Positions 1 to 7,752 of a stretch of DNA of 45,553 nt are shown in pieces. Source of the DNA: Candidatus Cryptobacteroides faecipullorum (lineage in GTDB: Bacteria; Bacteroidota; Bacteroidia; Bacteroidales; UBA932); the NCBI GenBank assembly GCA_017694885.1, contig JADIMH010000013.1, forward strand, positions 1-45,553, written 5' to 3'. The translations under genes were made by a program, and so were the position numbers. Numbering within the stretch: the first letter of the stretch is position 1; the number at the start of each line of letters is the position of its first letter. The notes under the pieces were generated by a model. It was not told the DNA's origin. It saw nothing but the letters and a program-made list of their open reading frames with translations, and made no database searches.

Positions 1-49
1 CATACTAACCACATAATTAATAACACTAAAACTAATAACCAATAAGTCG

Positions 50-120
50 AGGTGCCAAGCAGAATCGAACTGCTGTGCATGGTTTTGCAGACCATTGCCT
101 AACCACTCGGCCATAGCACC
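50..120 (-). tRNA. tRNA-Cys (GCA)
   Basis: On the minus strand the sequence folds as a cloverleaf. The acceptor arm GGTGCTA pairs with TGGCACC (one G-U), with U as discriminator base. The anticodon loop CTGCAAA carries GCA, and the T arm holds TTCGATT. The 71-nt length and U73 fit tRNA-Cys. The 3' CCA is not encoded. A Bacteroidota promoter lies about 30 bp upstream. Confidence 0.95.
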
Positions 121-151
121 TTATTTCAAATGAACTTTGTTTTTCGGACTG

Positions 152-183
152 CAAATATAGTACCTTTCATCCGGATTTCCAAA
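152..183 (-). promoter_or_regulatory. Promoter of tRNA-Cys
   Basis: Minus strand TTTG (180-183), 20-bp spacer, TATATTTG (152-159): a full match to the Bacteroidota housekeeping promoter TTTG-N19-21-TAnnTTTG. Expected start is near 145, about 25 bases before the mature tRNA. Confidence 0.75.
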
Positions 184-214
184 ATTATTTTCATCATTGT
201 GAAGAAATCCGGAT
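169..214. repeat. 11-bp inverted repeat after rlmI
   Basis: ATCCGGATTTC (169-179) and GAAATCCGGAT (204-214) are perfect reverse complements separated by 24 bases, beginning 2 bases past the rlmI stop. No T-run follows the stem on the minus strand, so it is at best an atypical terminator or 3'-end stabiliser. Its left arm sits inside the tRNA-Cys promoter spacer. Confidence 0.45.
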
Positions 215-216
215 TA

Positions 217-1434
217 TTATTCCACATATAGCAAGAGGCCTTTCAGATACTCTCCTTCAGGATGGTAGATATTTACCGAATGGTCCGCCGGCTGGTTAAG
301 CCTGTCAAGGATCCGGACGCTCCTGCCTGTCTGGGCCGCTGCTGAAAATACGGCAAGAGCAAAGGCTTCTTTATCCACGACTTGGGAACAGCTGTACGTA
401 AAAATCAGGCCGCGTGAAGCTACTTTGGAAATAGCTGCTGCATTGAGGCGCTGGTATGCACGCAATGCATTCTTCAGGGCTCCCCTGTGCTTTGCAAATG
501 CCGGAGGATCAACAATCATCAGATCGTATTTTCCTTCAGGAACTTCTTTCAGATAATCCAGTGCATCGCAGCAGTAGCCCGTATGCCTGCTTTCTTCGAA
601 GCCGTTCAGCCGGACATTCTTTTCCACGAGATCCATGGCCTTTTTCGAACTGTCTACCGAATCGACGTGCAAAGCCCCGCCGGCAAGGGCATAAATAGAA
701 AAGCCTCCTGTGTAGCAGAAGAGATTCAGGACACTGCGTCCTCCGGAATATCTCTCCACTAAAGCCCTGTTTTCCCTCTGATCCAGGAAAAATCCGGTTT
801 TCTGCCCTGATTCCCAGTTTACGATGAACCTATGCCCGTTTTCAAGAACGGCTGTCTCAGTGGAGTTGAAACCGTCTTTTCTATACAGATACCCGTCTAC
901 AAGATCAAGCCCCGCCTTGAACGGAGCAGTACCTGAACTCTTGTCATAGACGGCCTTTAATCTGTCTCCGTAAACCTTCTGCAGTGCGGACGAAATCTGT
1001 TTTCTGCTTCTGAACATTCCTGCCGAGTGGGCCTGGAGCACACATATGCCGTCATAGAAGTCTATGATGAGACCCGGAAGATTGTCCCCTTCTCCATGGA
1101 CCAGACGGTAACAGTCCGTGCGGACACCGGCAGGCATTTCCGAAGACGGATCAAAAGCAAGGCCTGAAGCTATCCTGACATCGAGAGCCCTTCTTATCAT
1201 GATTTCCCAGAAATCAGGACTCTGTATGTCTGAATCGAAACTCAGTATCCTGACGGCAATGGACCCTATCTGGTAATGTCCTGCAGCCATGAATGTTCCG
1301 TCGGAAGCATATACTCCGACGATATCCCCTTCTGCAGGATTTCCCGCTATTTGGGCGATTGCCCCGGAAAATACCCACGGATGGAAGCGCCGGAGAGATT
1401 CTTCCCTCCCCTTTTTCAATATAATCTTAACCAT
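217..1434 (-). CDS. rlmI: 23S rRNA m5C methyltransferase, RlmI family
   Basis: This is a class I SAM-dependent RNA methyltransferase with an N-terminal PUA domain (about residues 1-75, opening with VKIILKKGREESLRRFHPWV). A RlmI-like middle region and a Rossmann methyltransferase domain follow. Visible motifs are the SAM loop NLFCYTGGF, the acidic strand end VDSVDSSKKA, the catalytic-region motif VDPPAFAK and YSCSQVV near the C-terminus. In E. coli, RlmI makes m5C1962 in 23S rRNA; the same role is inferred here from family membership. At 405 aa the length is normal. It is the last gene of a leftward unit, 3 bases after a 3'-5' exonuclease gene, and is followed by an inverted repeat. Confidence 0.9.
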   Translation of the reverse strand: MVKIILKKGREESLRRFHPWVFSGAIAQIAGNPAEGDIVGVYASDGTFMAAGHYQIGSIAVRILSFDSDIQSPDFWEIMIRRALDVRIASGLAFDPSSEMPAGVRTDCYRLVHGEGDNLPGLIIDFYDGICVLQAHSAGMFRSRKQISSALQKVYGDRLKAVYDKSSGTAPFKAGLDLVDGYLYRKDGFNSTETAVLENGHRFIVNWESGQKTGFFLDQRENRALVERYSGGRSVLNLFCYTGGFSIYALAGGALHVDSVDSSKKAMDLVEKNVRLNGFEESRHTGYCCDALDYLKEVPEGKYDLMIVDPPAFAKHRGALKNALRAYQRLNAAAISKVASRGLIFTYSCSQVVDKEAFALAVFSAAAQTGRSVRILDRLNQPADHSVNIYHPEGEYLKGLLLYVE

Positions 1435-1437
1435 AGA

Positions 1438-2028
1438 CTAATCTTCTCTGGACTGCATAAGTTTAAGATACATCTCCCTGCATACCCATGCATCGGTAGC
1501 GGCATATTTTTCCTGCGCTTCCGAAAGGGTCTCGGCCTCCCAGTTGGAAAGCTGTTGGGACTTGGATATCTTGAATCCGAGGATTATCGCAGTCATTTTC
1601 TTGACGCTCTTGTCCCTGATCCCGAATTCCGAAACGATCTTCTGGAGGTCGACAAATGATTTGGGTTCAAAGTTCCTGTACCTCTGCAGCCCGCGTATAT
1701 CATCATTGACAGCTGCCCCTACCTTGATGATCCTGTCATTGGAAAGCAGATTGCACAGCCTGCGGTGCATACCTGTGCTCTTGATACGGAAAAGGTAGGC
1801 GCGTCCCGGCCCTGAAAGCTGGAGGAGCGCCACTCCATATCTTGGCTGGTCCGGAGAAAAACACGGCCTTGTCTCTGTGTCGAATCCTATTATCTTCTGG
1901 CTTCTCAGATAATTTACAGCCCTGTTGAACTCTGCACCTACGCTATCGATGACAATTATTTTCCCCGGAAAGCAGGCCAGTTCCAGCTTGTCCAGGTCTT
2001 CGGTAGAAATACTGTCTCTAAAATGCAT
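1438..2028 (-). CDS. 3'-5' exonuclease domain protein (DEDDy)
   Basis: This 196-aa protein is a stand-alone DnaQ-like/RNase D-like exonuclease domain. Exo I is IGFDTETRP (Asp and Glu metal ligands), Exo II is the VGAAVNDDIRGL region, and Exo III is YAATDAWVC, whose Tyr-x3-Asp marks the DEDDy subclass. No HRDC or polymerase domain is attached, so it resembles small Bacteroidota 3'-5' exonucleases of undefined substrate rather than full RNase D. It lies 7 bases downstream of glnN and 3 bases before rlmI, so all three are probably cotranscribed. A role in RNA or DNA 3'-end processing is inferred from the fold only. Confidence 0.85.
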   Translation of the reverse strand: MHFRDSISTEDLDKLELACFPGKIIVIDSVGAEFNRAVNYLRSQKIIGFDTETRPCFSPDQPRYGVALLQLSGPGRAYLFRIKSTGMHRRLCNLLSNDRIIKVGAAVNDDIRGLQRYRNFEPKSFVDLQKIVSEFGIRDKSVKKMTAIILGFKISKSQQLSNWEAETLSEAQEKYAATDAWVCREMYLKLMQSRED

Positions 2029-2035
2029 TTTTCAA

Positions 2036-4210
2036 TTAAAAGAACAACAATTCACGGTACTTCGGAAGAGGCCACATCTCGTCATCGACTACCATCTCCA
2101 GATGGTCGGCGCTATACCTCACTTTATCCATAAGGTCTTTTACCTCATGAGAGTAGACTTTTGCTCTCTGTGCGATGTCTTCAATCCTGTTGGCCCGTTT
2201 GCGGGCTTCTACAAGTTCCTCTACATCATGGGAAATCGCGTTGGTCAGGCAGGATATGTTCTTCAGCGTAGCGAACTCGGACGAGCACAGGTTCTTGTAT
2301 TCTTCACCGAAAATCTCCTTGACTCCGCGGACATTTTCAATAAGAATATTCTGATATCTTACTGCAGCCGGAAGAACATGGTTAAGGCATATGTCACCGA
2401 TCACCCTTGCCTCGATCTGCAGTTTTTTGACATAAGTCTCGTTCAGCACTTCGAACCTTGCCTCGATCTCATTCGGAGCAAGCACGCCGAGTTCCGAGAA
2501 GAGATCCACCGTCTTTTTTTCATGATATACTTCGTATGCTTCCGGAACGTTCCTGACGGCACGCAGACCGCGTCTTGCCGATTCTTCCTCCCATTCCTTG
2601 CTGTAGCCGTTGCCTTCGAACATGATATCCTTCGACTCGTGTATGAACTTTCTTACGGTGTTCATGATGGCTGTGGAAAGTTCCTCGCCTTTGGCTGTCT
2701 GGGCATCGACTTCCGCACGGAAAAGCCTGAGACTCTGGGCTACGGCCGAATTAAGCACATATGTCGCCGAAGCTACGTTCATGGAAGAGCCGAGGGCGCG
2801 GAACTCGAACCTGTTGCCGGTAAAGGCAAAAGGAGAAGTCCTGTTCCTGTCCGTATTGTCCGGGAAAATCTCCGGGATCGAATTGACTATCTTGATGGAC
2901 TCCAGTCCGGCTTCCGATTCAGGAAGGGTCTCCATGTTCTCGATGGCCTTGAAAATGCCGTAAAGGGTCGAGCCCGAGAAAACAGACATTACTGCAGGCG
3001 GAGCCTCGTGGCCTCCGAGACGGTATGAGTTGCTGAGTGTAGCAACGCTTGTCATGAGCAGATAATGGTGCTCGTACACCGCGCGCACGACAGCGGCATA
3101 GAAAGAAAGGAACTGCAGGTTCTTGTTAGGGGTCTTGCCCGGAGAAAGGAGATTCACTCCGGTGTTTGTGATTATCGACCAGTTGCAGTGCTTTCCGGAC
3201 CCGTTCACCCCGTCGAAAGGCTTTTCATGGAAGAGCACTTTCAGGTGATGCTTCTCCGCCACTTTCTGCATTATGATCATCAGCATCATGTTCTGGTCTA
3301 TGGCCTGTGTGGCGCTGCAGAAGACAGGAGCGCATTCGAACTGGTTGGGTGCCACTTCATTATGTCTGGTCTGAAGCAAGATGCCGAGCTTGTATGCCTC
3401 TGTCTCGAAATCCTTCATGAAGGCGCTTACACGGGAAGGGATTGCGCCGAAATAGTGGTCTTCGAGCTGCTGGTCCTTTGCAGAGGTGTGTCCGATGACG
3501 GTGCGGCTGCACAATACCAGATCGGGTCTTGCATTGTATAATGATTCGTCTACCAGAAAATATTCCTGTTCAAGGCCGAGATTGACCCCTACGCTCCTGA
3601 CGGATTCGTCGAACAGGTTGGCTACGGAAGTAGCCGCTTCGCTCAGGGCCTGAAGAGACTTCAGATTAGGCACCTTGGTATCCAGAGCTTCTCCTGTATA
3701 GGAAACGAATACCGATGGGATACAAAGAGTTCCGTCAAGAAGGAAAACAGGTGAAGACGGATCCCATGCCGAATAGCCGCGGGCCTCGAATGTGTTGCGC
3801 AGTCCTCCGTTCGGGAAACTGGATGCATCCGGTTCCTGCTGGACAAGAGCGCTTCCGTTGAACTTCTCGAACGGTTTCCCGTCCTTTACCGAGATGAAAG
3901 CTTCGTGCTTTTCCGCAGTTGCATCCGTAAGCGGCTGGAACAGATGGGTGTAGTGCGTAGCGCCGTTTTCCATTGCCCAGGCCTTCATGCCGGAAGCGAT
4001 TTCATTGGCGACTTCCCGGTCGATCTTGCCTCCGAATTTCACTGCTGACAGGACAGCTTCATAGGCCTGCTGGGACATGTACCCCCTCATCTTGTCGAGG
4101 TCAAACACATTCCGGCCGAAATAATGCGATACCGGCCCTTTTTCAACATAAAAACGCTCCGTTTTGTGCGAAGCAGCCTCATTCAAAGCTCTTTGTCTAA
4201 ATGCAGCCAT
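2036..4210 (-). CDS. glnN: Glutamine synthetase type III
   Basis: This enzyme forms glutamine from glutamate, ammonia and ATP in the cytoplasm. At 724 aa it has the length of the GSIII family first described in Bacteroides and much exceeds GSI (about 470 aa). The catalytic half shows GLEQEYFLVDE, NEVAPNQFECAPVF, GSGKHCNWSI, GGHEAPPAVMS and NRTSPFAFTGNRFEFRALG, the expected metal, glutamate and nucleotide-binding segments. The family-specific C-terminal extension follows. It is the first gene of glnN-exonuclease-rlmI and diverges from an aminotransferase. The minus-strand element TACCTTTG at 4245-4252 fits a -7 box; no clear -33 TTTG is seen, which would suit an activated promoter. No GlnB-type gene is adjacent. 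Confidence 0.95.
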   Translation of the reverse strand: MAAFRQRALNEAASHKTERFYVEKGPVSHYFGRNVFDLDKMRGYMSQQAYEAVLSAVKFGGKIDREVANEIASGMKAWAMENGATHYTHLFQPLTDATAEKHEAFISVKDGKPFEKFNGSALVQQEPDASSFPNGGLRNTFEARGYSAWDPSSPVFLLDGTLCIPSVFVSYTGEALDTKVPNLKSLQALSEAATSVANLFDESVRSVGVNLGLEQEYFLVDESLYNARPDLVLCSRTVIGHTSAKDQQLEDHYFGAIPSRVSAFMKDFETEAYKLGILLQTRHNEVAPNQFECAPVFCSATQAIDQNMMLMIIMQKVAEKHHLKVLFHEKPFDGVNGSGKHCNWSIITNTGVNLLSPGKTPNKNLQFLSFYAAVVRAVYEHHYLLMTSVATLSNSYRLGGHEAPPAVMSVFSGSTLYGIFKAIENMETLPESEAGLESIKIVNSIPEIFPDNTDRNRTSPFAFTGNRFEFRALGSSMNVASATYVLNSAVAQSLRLFRAEVDAQTAKGEELSTAIMNTVRKFIHESKDIMFEGNGYSKEWEEESARRGLRAVRNVPEAYEVYHEKKTVDLFSELGVLAPNEIEARFEVLNETYVKKLQIEARVIGDICLNHVLPAAVRYQNILIENVRGVKEIFGEEYKNLCSSEFATLKNISCLTNAISHDVEELVEARKRANRIEDIAQRAKVYSHEVKDLMDKVRYSADHLEMVVDDEMWPLPKYRELLFF

Positions 4211-4244
4211 AAACCAATCAGAAATTAATTTTAAAGAACGTCCG

Positions 4245-4252
4245 CAAAGGTA
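4245..4252 (-). promoter_or_regulatory. Putative -7 element of glnN
   Basis: Minus-strand TACCTTTG matches TAnnTTTG 35 bases before the glnN ATG. No TTTG is found 19-21 bp upstream, so the call rests on the -7 box and position only. Confidence 0.5.
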
Positions 4253-4264
4253 AGTAAAAAATAT

Positions 4265-4272
4265 TAACTTTG
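4265..4272 (+). promoter_or_regulatory. Putative -7 element of the aminotransferase gene
   Basis: TAACTTTG matches TAnnTTTG. A transcript starting near 4279 would exclude the upstream TTG start at 4270 and leaves a leader of about 27 bases before the ATG at 4306. No consensus -33 is present. Confidence 0.5.
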
Positions 4273-4305
4273 TGGGCGTTTAAGCAATTTATAAAACAAT
4301 TTCAT

Positions 4306-5514
4306 ATGGTCAGAATATCCCAGAAAGCGCAGCTGATGCCCGCATCCGCCATCAGAAAGCTGGTCCCTTTGTCAGACTCGGCAAAGAAGCAAGGAGTAAA
4401 AGTATATCACCTTAACATGGGCCAGCCGGACGCAAAAATCAATTCTCCGGAATGCGCCATCGATGCAATCAGAAATTTTAAAGGTACGAACGTTCCTTAT
4501 TCCAATTCGGCCGGACTGATAGAGCTCAGGGAAGGACTGGTCAACAAATATTACAAGAAGATAGGAATCGATATCGAAGTGCCCGAGCTCCTTGTTACTG
4601 TCGCAGGAAGCGAGTCGGTGCTCATGGCTCTGGAAATAACCTGCAACGCCGGGGACGAAGTCATAGTCGTAGAGCCTTTCTATACAAACTACAATACTTT
4701 CGCCTTCATGAACGAGATCACTCTGAAAGCCGTACCGACGGACATCAGGAACGGATTCCAGCTTCCTCCGATAGAGGAGTTCGAGAAGGCCATTACGGAT
4801 AAGACGAAGGCCATACTTGTCTGCAATCCGGGAAATCCTACCGGTACCCTGTATTCAAAGGAAAGCATGCTGGCTCTGGGTGAAATCGTAAAGAAACACG
4901 ACCTTTTCCTTATTTCCGACGAAGTCTACAGAGAATTCTGCTACACCGACGAGCCGCATTTCTCCGCAATGAACATCCCGGGTGCCGAACAGAACGTAAT
5001 CCTTATAGATTCTGTATCGAAACGATACAATCTTTGCGGTGTGCGTGTGGGATGCATTGTTTCACATAACAAGGAAGTCATGACAGCCGCACTGAAATAC
5101 GGACAGGCCCGTCTCTGTCCTCCTGTCCTGGGGCAGATAGCGGCAATCGGCGCGCTTGACACAACTGACGAATATCTTCACGATGTACGTGCCGAGTATA
5201 TCAGAAGGCGGGATTATATGATCGAGAACCTGAACAGGATTCCGGGAGTCTATACTCCGCTTCCTATGGGAGCATTCTATACCGTTGCGGAGCTTCCTGT
5301 GGACGATACCGAGAAATTCGCAAGATGGATGCTCGAAGAGTTCAGATATGAAGGCCAGACCACCATGGTCACGCCGGCCGCTTCGTTCTTCAAGACTCCG
5401 GGCAAAGGAAAGAATTACGCAAGACTCGCATACGTACTGGAAATACCGGAGCTTGAAAAAGCCCTCAAATGTCTGGCAGAAGGCCTTAAAGCCTATCCAG
5501 GCAGAACACTCTGA
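4306..5514 (+). CDS. PLP-dependent class I/II aminotransferase
   Basis: This 402-aa fold-type I aminotransferase is in the aspartate/aromatic aminotransferase group. The substrate end is HLNMGQPDAKINSP. The PLP-binding region includes VAGSESVLMALE, the core motif CNPGNPTGTLYS, the Asp of LISDEVYREF, and the Schiff-base Lys in DSVSKRYNLCGVRVG. The C-terminal domain carries the carboxylate-binding Arg region NYARLAYVLE. The ATG at 4306 is chosen over an in-frame TTG at 4270 because the latter overlaps the likely -7 box. The pairing with divergent glnN suggests amino-nitrogen metabolism, but the substrate cannot be assigned. Its last 22 bases overlap the convergent CDF transporter gene. Confidence 0.88.
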   Translation: MVRISQKAQLMPASAIRKLVPLSDSAKKQGVKVYHLNMGQPDAKINSPECAIDAIRNFKGTNVPYSNSAGLIELREGLVNKYYKKIGIDIEVPELLVTVAGSESVLMALEITCNAGDEVIVVEPFYTNYNTFAFMNEITLKAVPTDIRNGFQLPPIEEFEKAITDKTKAILVCNPGNPTGTLYSKESMLALGEIVKKHDLFLISDEVYREFCYTDEPHFSAMNIPGAEQNVILIDSVSKRYNLCGVRVGCIVSHNKEVMTAALKYGQARLCPPVLGQIAAIGALDTTDEYLHDVRAEYIRRRDYMIENLNRIPGVYTPLPMGAFYTVAELPVDDTEKFARWMLEEFRYEGQTTMVTPAASFFKTPGKGKNYARLAYVLEIPELEKALKCLAEGLKAYPGRTL

Positions 5515-6443
5515 GAGTCCGGAGCGGAACTGTGGTCGTAGCCGCATACCGTTTCATGACAGTGCGATGATGCGCTCTCCACTTCGAGCGTAGTATGCTG
5601 TATACCCATTTTCAAGAGCCTGTGCTTCAGATTATCCTTTATTGATTCCATCTGCTGCAGGTCGGATATGACCACATGGGCTGTCAGTGCGATTTCAGTA
5701 GTGCTGATGGGCCATATATGCAGATGGTGGATATTTCTGACGCCGGGCTCTTGCGACATGATATCCTTTATCCTGTCTATGTCTATGTTTTCCGGAACGG
5801 CATCTATCGACATCCTGAGGCTCTCTGCGAGAAGTTTCCATGTGGATATCAGGATGATGGCGGCAATGACAAGCCCGATTATCGGGTCTATCACTGAAAG
5901 TCCGGTCAGTGAGATCGCTATTCCCGAGACTACCACTCCTGCGGACACCAGAGTGTCGGCTGCCATATGAAGGAAGGCTCCTTTGGTGTTGATGTCATGT
6001 TTCTGCTGCTTCATCAGCATCAGAGCCGTGATGCCGTTGACCAGTATGCCTGCGGCAGCAGTCCAGGAAATGGCAGCCCCGTTGACAGGTGCCGGTTCGC
6101 TGAACTTTCCGATACTCTCTACGGTAATGGCTCCGACAGCTACAAGCAGGATTATGGCGTTGAGAAGCGAGATGAGTACGGAGCTTTTGCGGAATCCGTA
6201 AGTAAAACGTTTGGTCGGATGCGATGCCGAAAGCCTGAAGGCGATCATGGCAAGAAGCAGGCTGAAAACATCGCTGAGGTTATGCCCGGCATCTGAAAGA
6301 AGGCCGATCGAGTCTGACCGGAATCCTATTCCTGCTTCTACGGCTACAAAAAGAACATTAAGGACAATCGCCGTAACGTAAATCCCGTTAAGCGAAGTAA
6401 TGGCATGAGAATGATGATGGTGAATATGCGAATGTGCGTCCAT
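5493..6443 (-). CDS. CDF-family divalent metal exporter (CzcD/ZitB-like)
   Basis: This 316-aa cation diffusion facilitator is predicted to export zinc or a similar divalent ion by proton antiport across the inner membrane. The N-terminus is His-rich (HSHIHHHHSH), typical of zinc-type CDFs. Six membrane segments lie in about residues 18-205. The two metal-site signatures are SDAGHNLSD (TM2, His and Asp) and HMAADTLVSAG (TM5). A cytoplasmic C-terminal domain follows (IHHLHIWPIS, then ESASSHCHETVCGYDHSS, rich in His and Cys). Its end overlaps the convergent aminotransferase gene by 22 bp. It stands alone with its own likely promoter. Substrate beyond divalent metal is inferred. Confidence 0.9.
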   Translation of the reverse strand: MDAHSHIHHHHSHAITSLNGIYVTAIVLNVLFVAVEAGIGFRSDSIGLLSDAGHNLSDVFSLLLAMIAFRLSASHPTKRFTYGFRKSSVLISLLNAIILLVAVGAITVESIGKFSEPAPVNGAAISWTAAAGILVNGITALMLMKQQKHDINTKGAFLHMAADTLVSAGVVVSGIAISLTGLSVIDPIIGLVIAAIILISTWKLLAESLRMSIDAVPENIDIDRIKDIMSQEPGVRNIHHLHIWPISTTEIALTAHVVISDLQQMESIKDNLKHRLLKMGIQHTTLEVESASSHCHETVCGYDHSSAPDSQSVLPG

Positions 6444-6468
6444 GGACTGTCTTCCGTATTAACGGGAA

Positions 6469-6476
6469 CAAATGTA
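6469..6476 (-). promoter_or_regulatory. Putative -7 element of the CDF exporter gene
   Basis: Minus-strand TACATTTG matches TAnnTTTG about 25 bases before the ATG. The nearest TTTG (6502-6505) is 25 bp away, longer than usual. A short palindrome CAACCTGGTTG at 6491-6501 lies between them and could be a regulator site. Confidence 0.4.
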
Positions 6477-6546
6477 TGCACTTGGGATTACAACCTGGTT
6501 GCAAATCCATCCTGTCCGGAGACGCCTTCGCATCAAAAGGACATGG

Positions 6547-7752
6547 TCACACCCCGAGGCCGGACCAGAACGAGTCGGCTGATGCCCTGAGAGATTCTAC
6601 GGCAGTGTGGACAGCTGCCCTGATGTCCGGATCGCTGAAACGGAAACAGGAGGTCTCCGGAGACATGCCGGCAGCCTTCAGAAGCTGCGCCTTTCTGCTG
6701 TCGGATGCGGCATCGGGACACATGAAATCCTTGCCGAGCAGCATCGACAGGACCAAAAGGTGGTATGACGTACCGACCGTGCAGGCAGCATTGTCTATAA
6801 GACTGATGAATTCTGCGGGGGAGGCAGGGTAAAAGGCTTCCGCAGTCCTGTATTTTCCTGCCCCGCCTGCCGAACCGTCCGTTATACGCACGATACGGAG
6901 GCGTTTGTCTGATGGAAGTATACCGGAAGAATTCCTGCCAAGCATACCGGCCGCTGCTGCATCGGCAAGAAGTTCAGCCTTTCCGTCGTTTTTCCCGGGA
7001 GAATAATACAGTATATATTGTCTGGCAATTGCTTTCGCTGCCGCGTCAAAAGAATGCGCAAGGGATCTGTAGAATCCTGCATCATGAAGCAGAACAGGAT
7101 CCGGCATTACCGGACATGGGGATCCGGCAAAATCGCCGGAAAAGAGAAAATCCGCTGTGGACTTTTCTCTGACAGAAAGTGCATCATATTCAGACAGAAG
7201 CACTTTTATCTTCTCTTGCAGTGAAACGGAAGACCAGTTTCCGGATTCCCGGAATGACGGGAAAACTCCGGAAGGCCCTGCGGATGGCGCATATGCTACC
7301 CTTTTGGGACAGACCGAGGCGCTTTTCCCGTCGAGAAAATCCAGAAAATACGCCAAAGAAAAATCGATTGCGCTCGGATTCCATATCTGGTCACTGCCCG
7401 TAACGATCATATCGAAAGAAGACCAGTCATAAGAACGGAGCGCTTCCTCATCTTTGAAACATATGTCCGTAAGATGAAGGTTGTCGGAAATGAAACGCCT
7501 GAAGGCACTCCTCTTGGAAGCCATCGTGCGGATTTCCTTCCAGTCCGAAAATATACGCCGGAGTGTCTGTTTGATATTGTACGGGGAATCCAGGCTTATG
7601 GGGGAAGGATACAGACGTCTCTGCGAACGGCTCCTGAAATCGATCACTTTCACCTCATGTCCTTTGGACACAAGGTATTCCTGCAGAGCATATGCCTGCA
7701 GGACAGAGCCGTAATTCAAGGCGGCGTGAAATGTCAGTATCCCGATTCTCAT
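6547..7752 (-). CDS. Polysaccharide pyruvyl transferase family protein
   Basis: This 401-aa protein opens with MRIGILTFHAALNYGSVLQAYAL, the hallmark of the PS_pyruv_trans family (CsaB/WcaK/AmsJ type). These enzymes move pyruvate from phosphoenolpyruvate onto sugar residues of surface polysaccharides. Family features include VTGSDQIWNPSA and, near the C-terminus, TVGTSYHLLVLSMLLGKDF, corresponding to the region with the conserved His. It is the last gene of the pdxA-rnhA-glycan unit, and its ATG overlaps the stop of the preceding FrhB-like gene by one base (TAATG). Translational coupling is likely. The acceptor sugar is unknown. Confidence 0.88.
   Translation of the reverse strand: MRIGILTFHAALNYGSVLQAYALQEYLVSKGHEVKVIDFRSRSQRRLYPSPISLDSPYNIKQTLRRIFSDWKEIRTMASKRSAFRRFISDNLHLTDICFKDEEALRSYDWSSFDMIVTGSDQIWNPSAIDFSLAYFLDFLDGKSASVCPKRVAYAPSAGPSGVFPSFRESGNWSSVSLQEKIKVLLSEYDALSVREKSTADFLFSGDFAGSPCPVMPDPVLLHDAGFYRSLAHSFDAAAKAIARQYILYYSPGKNDGKAELLADAAAAGMLGRNSSGILPSDKRLRIVRITDGSAGGAGKYRTAEAFYPASPAEFISLIDNAACTVGTSYHLLVLSMLLGKDFMCPDAASDSRKAQLLKAAGMSPETSCFRFSDPDIRAAVHTAVESLRASADSFWSGLGV

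Noticed and set aside
1925..3028. 367-aa plus-strand ORF antisense to glnN and the exonuclease gene
   Set aside because: Shadow frame of strongly recognised genes; no domain pattern and no independent start signals.
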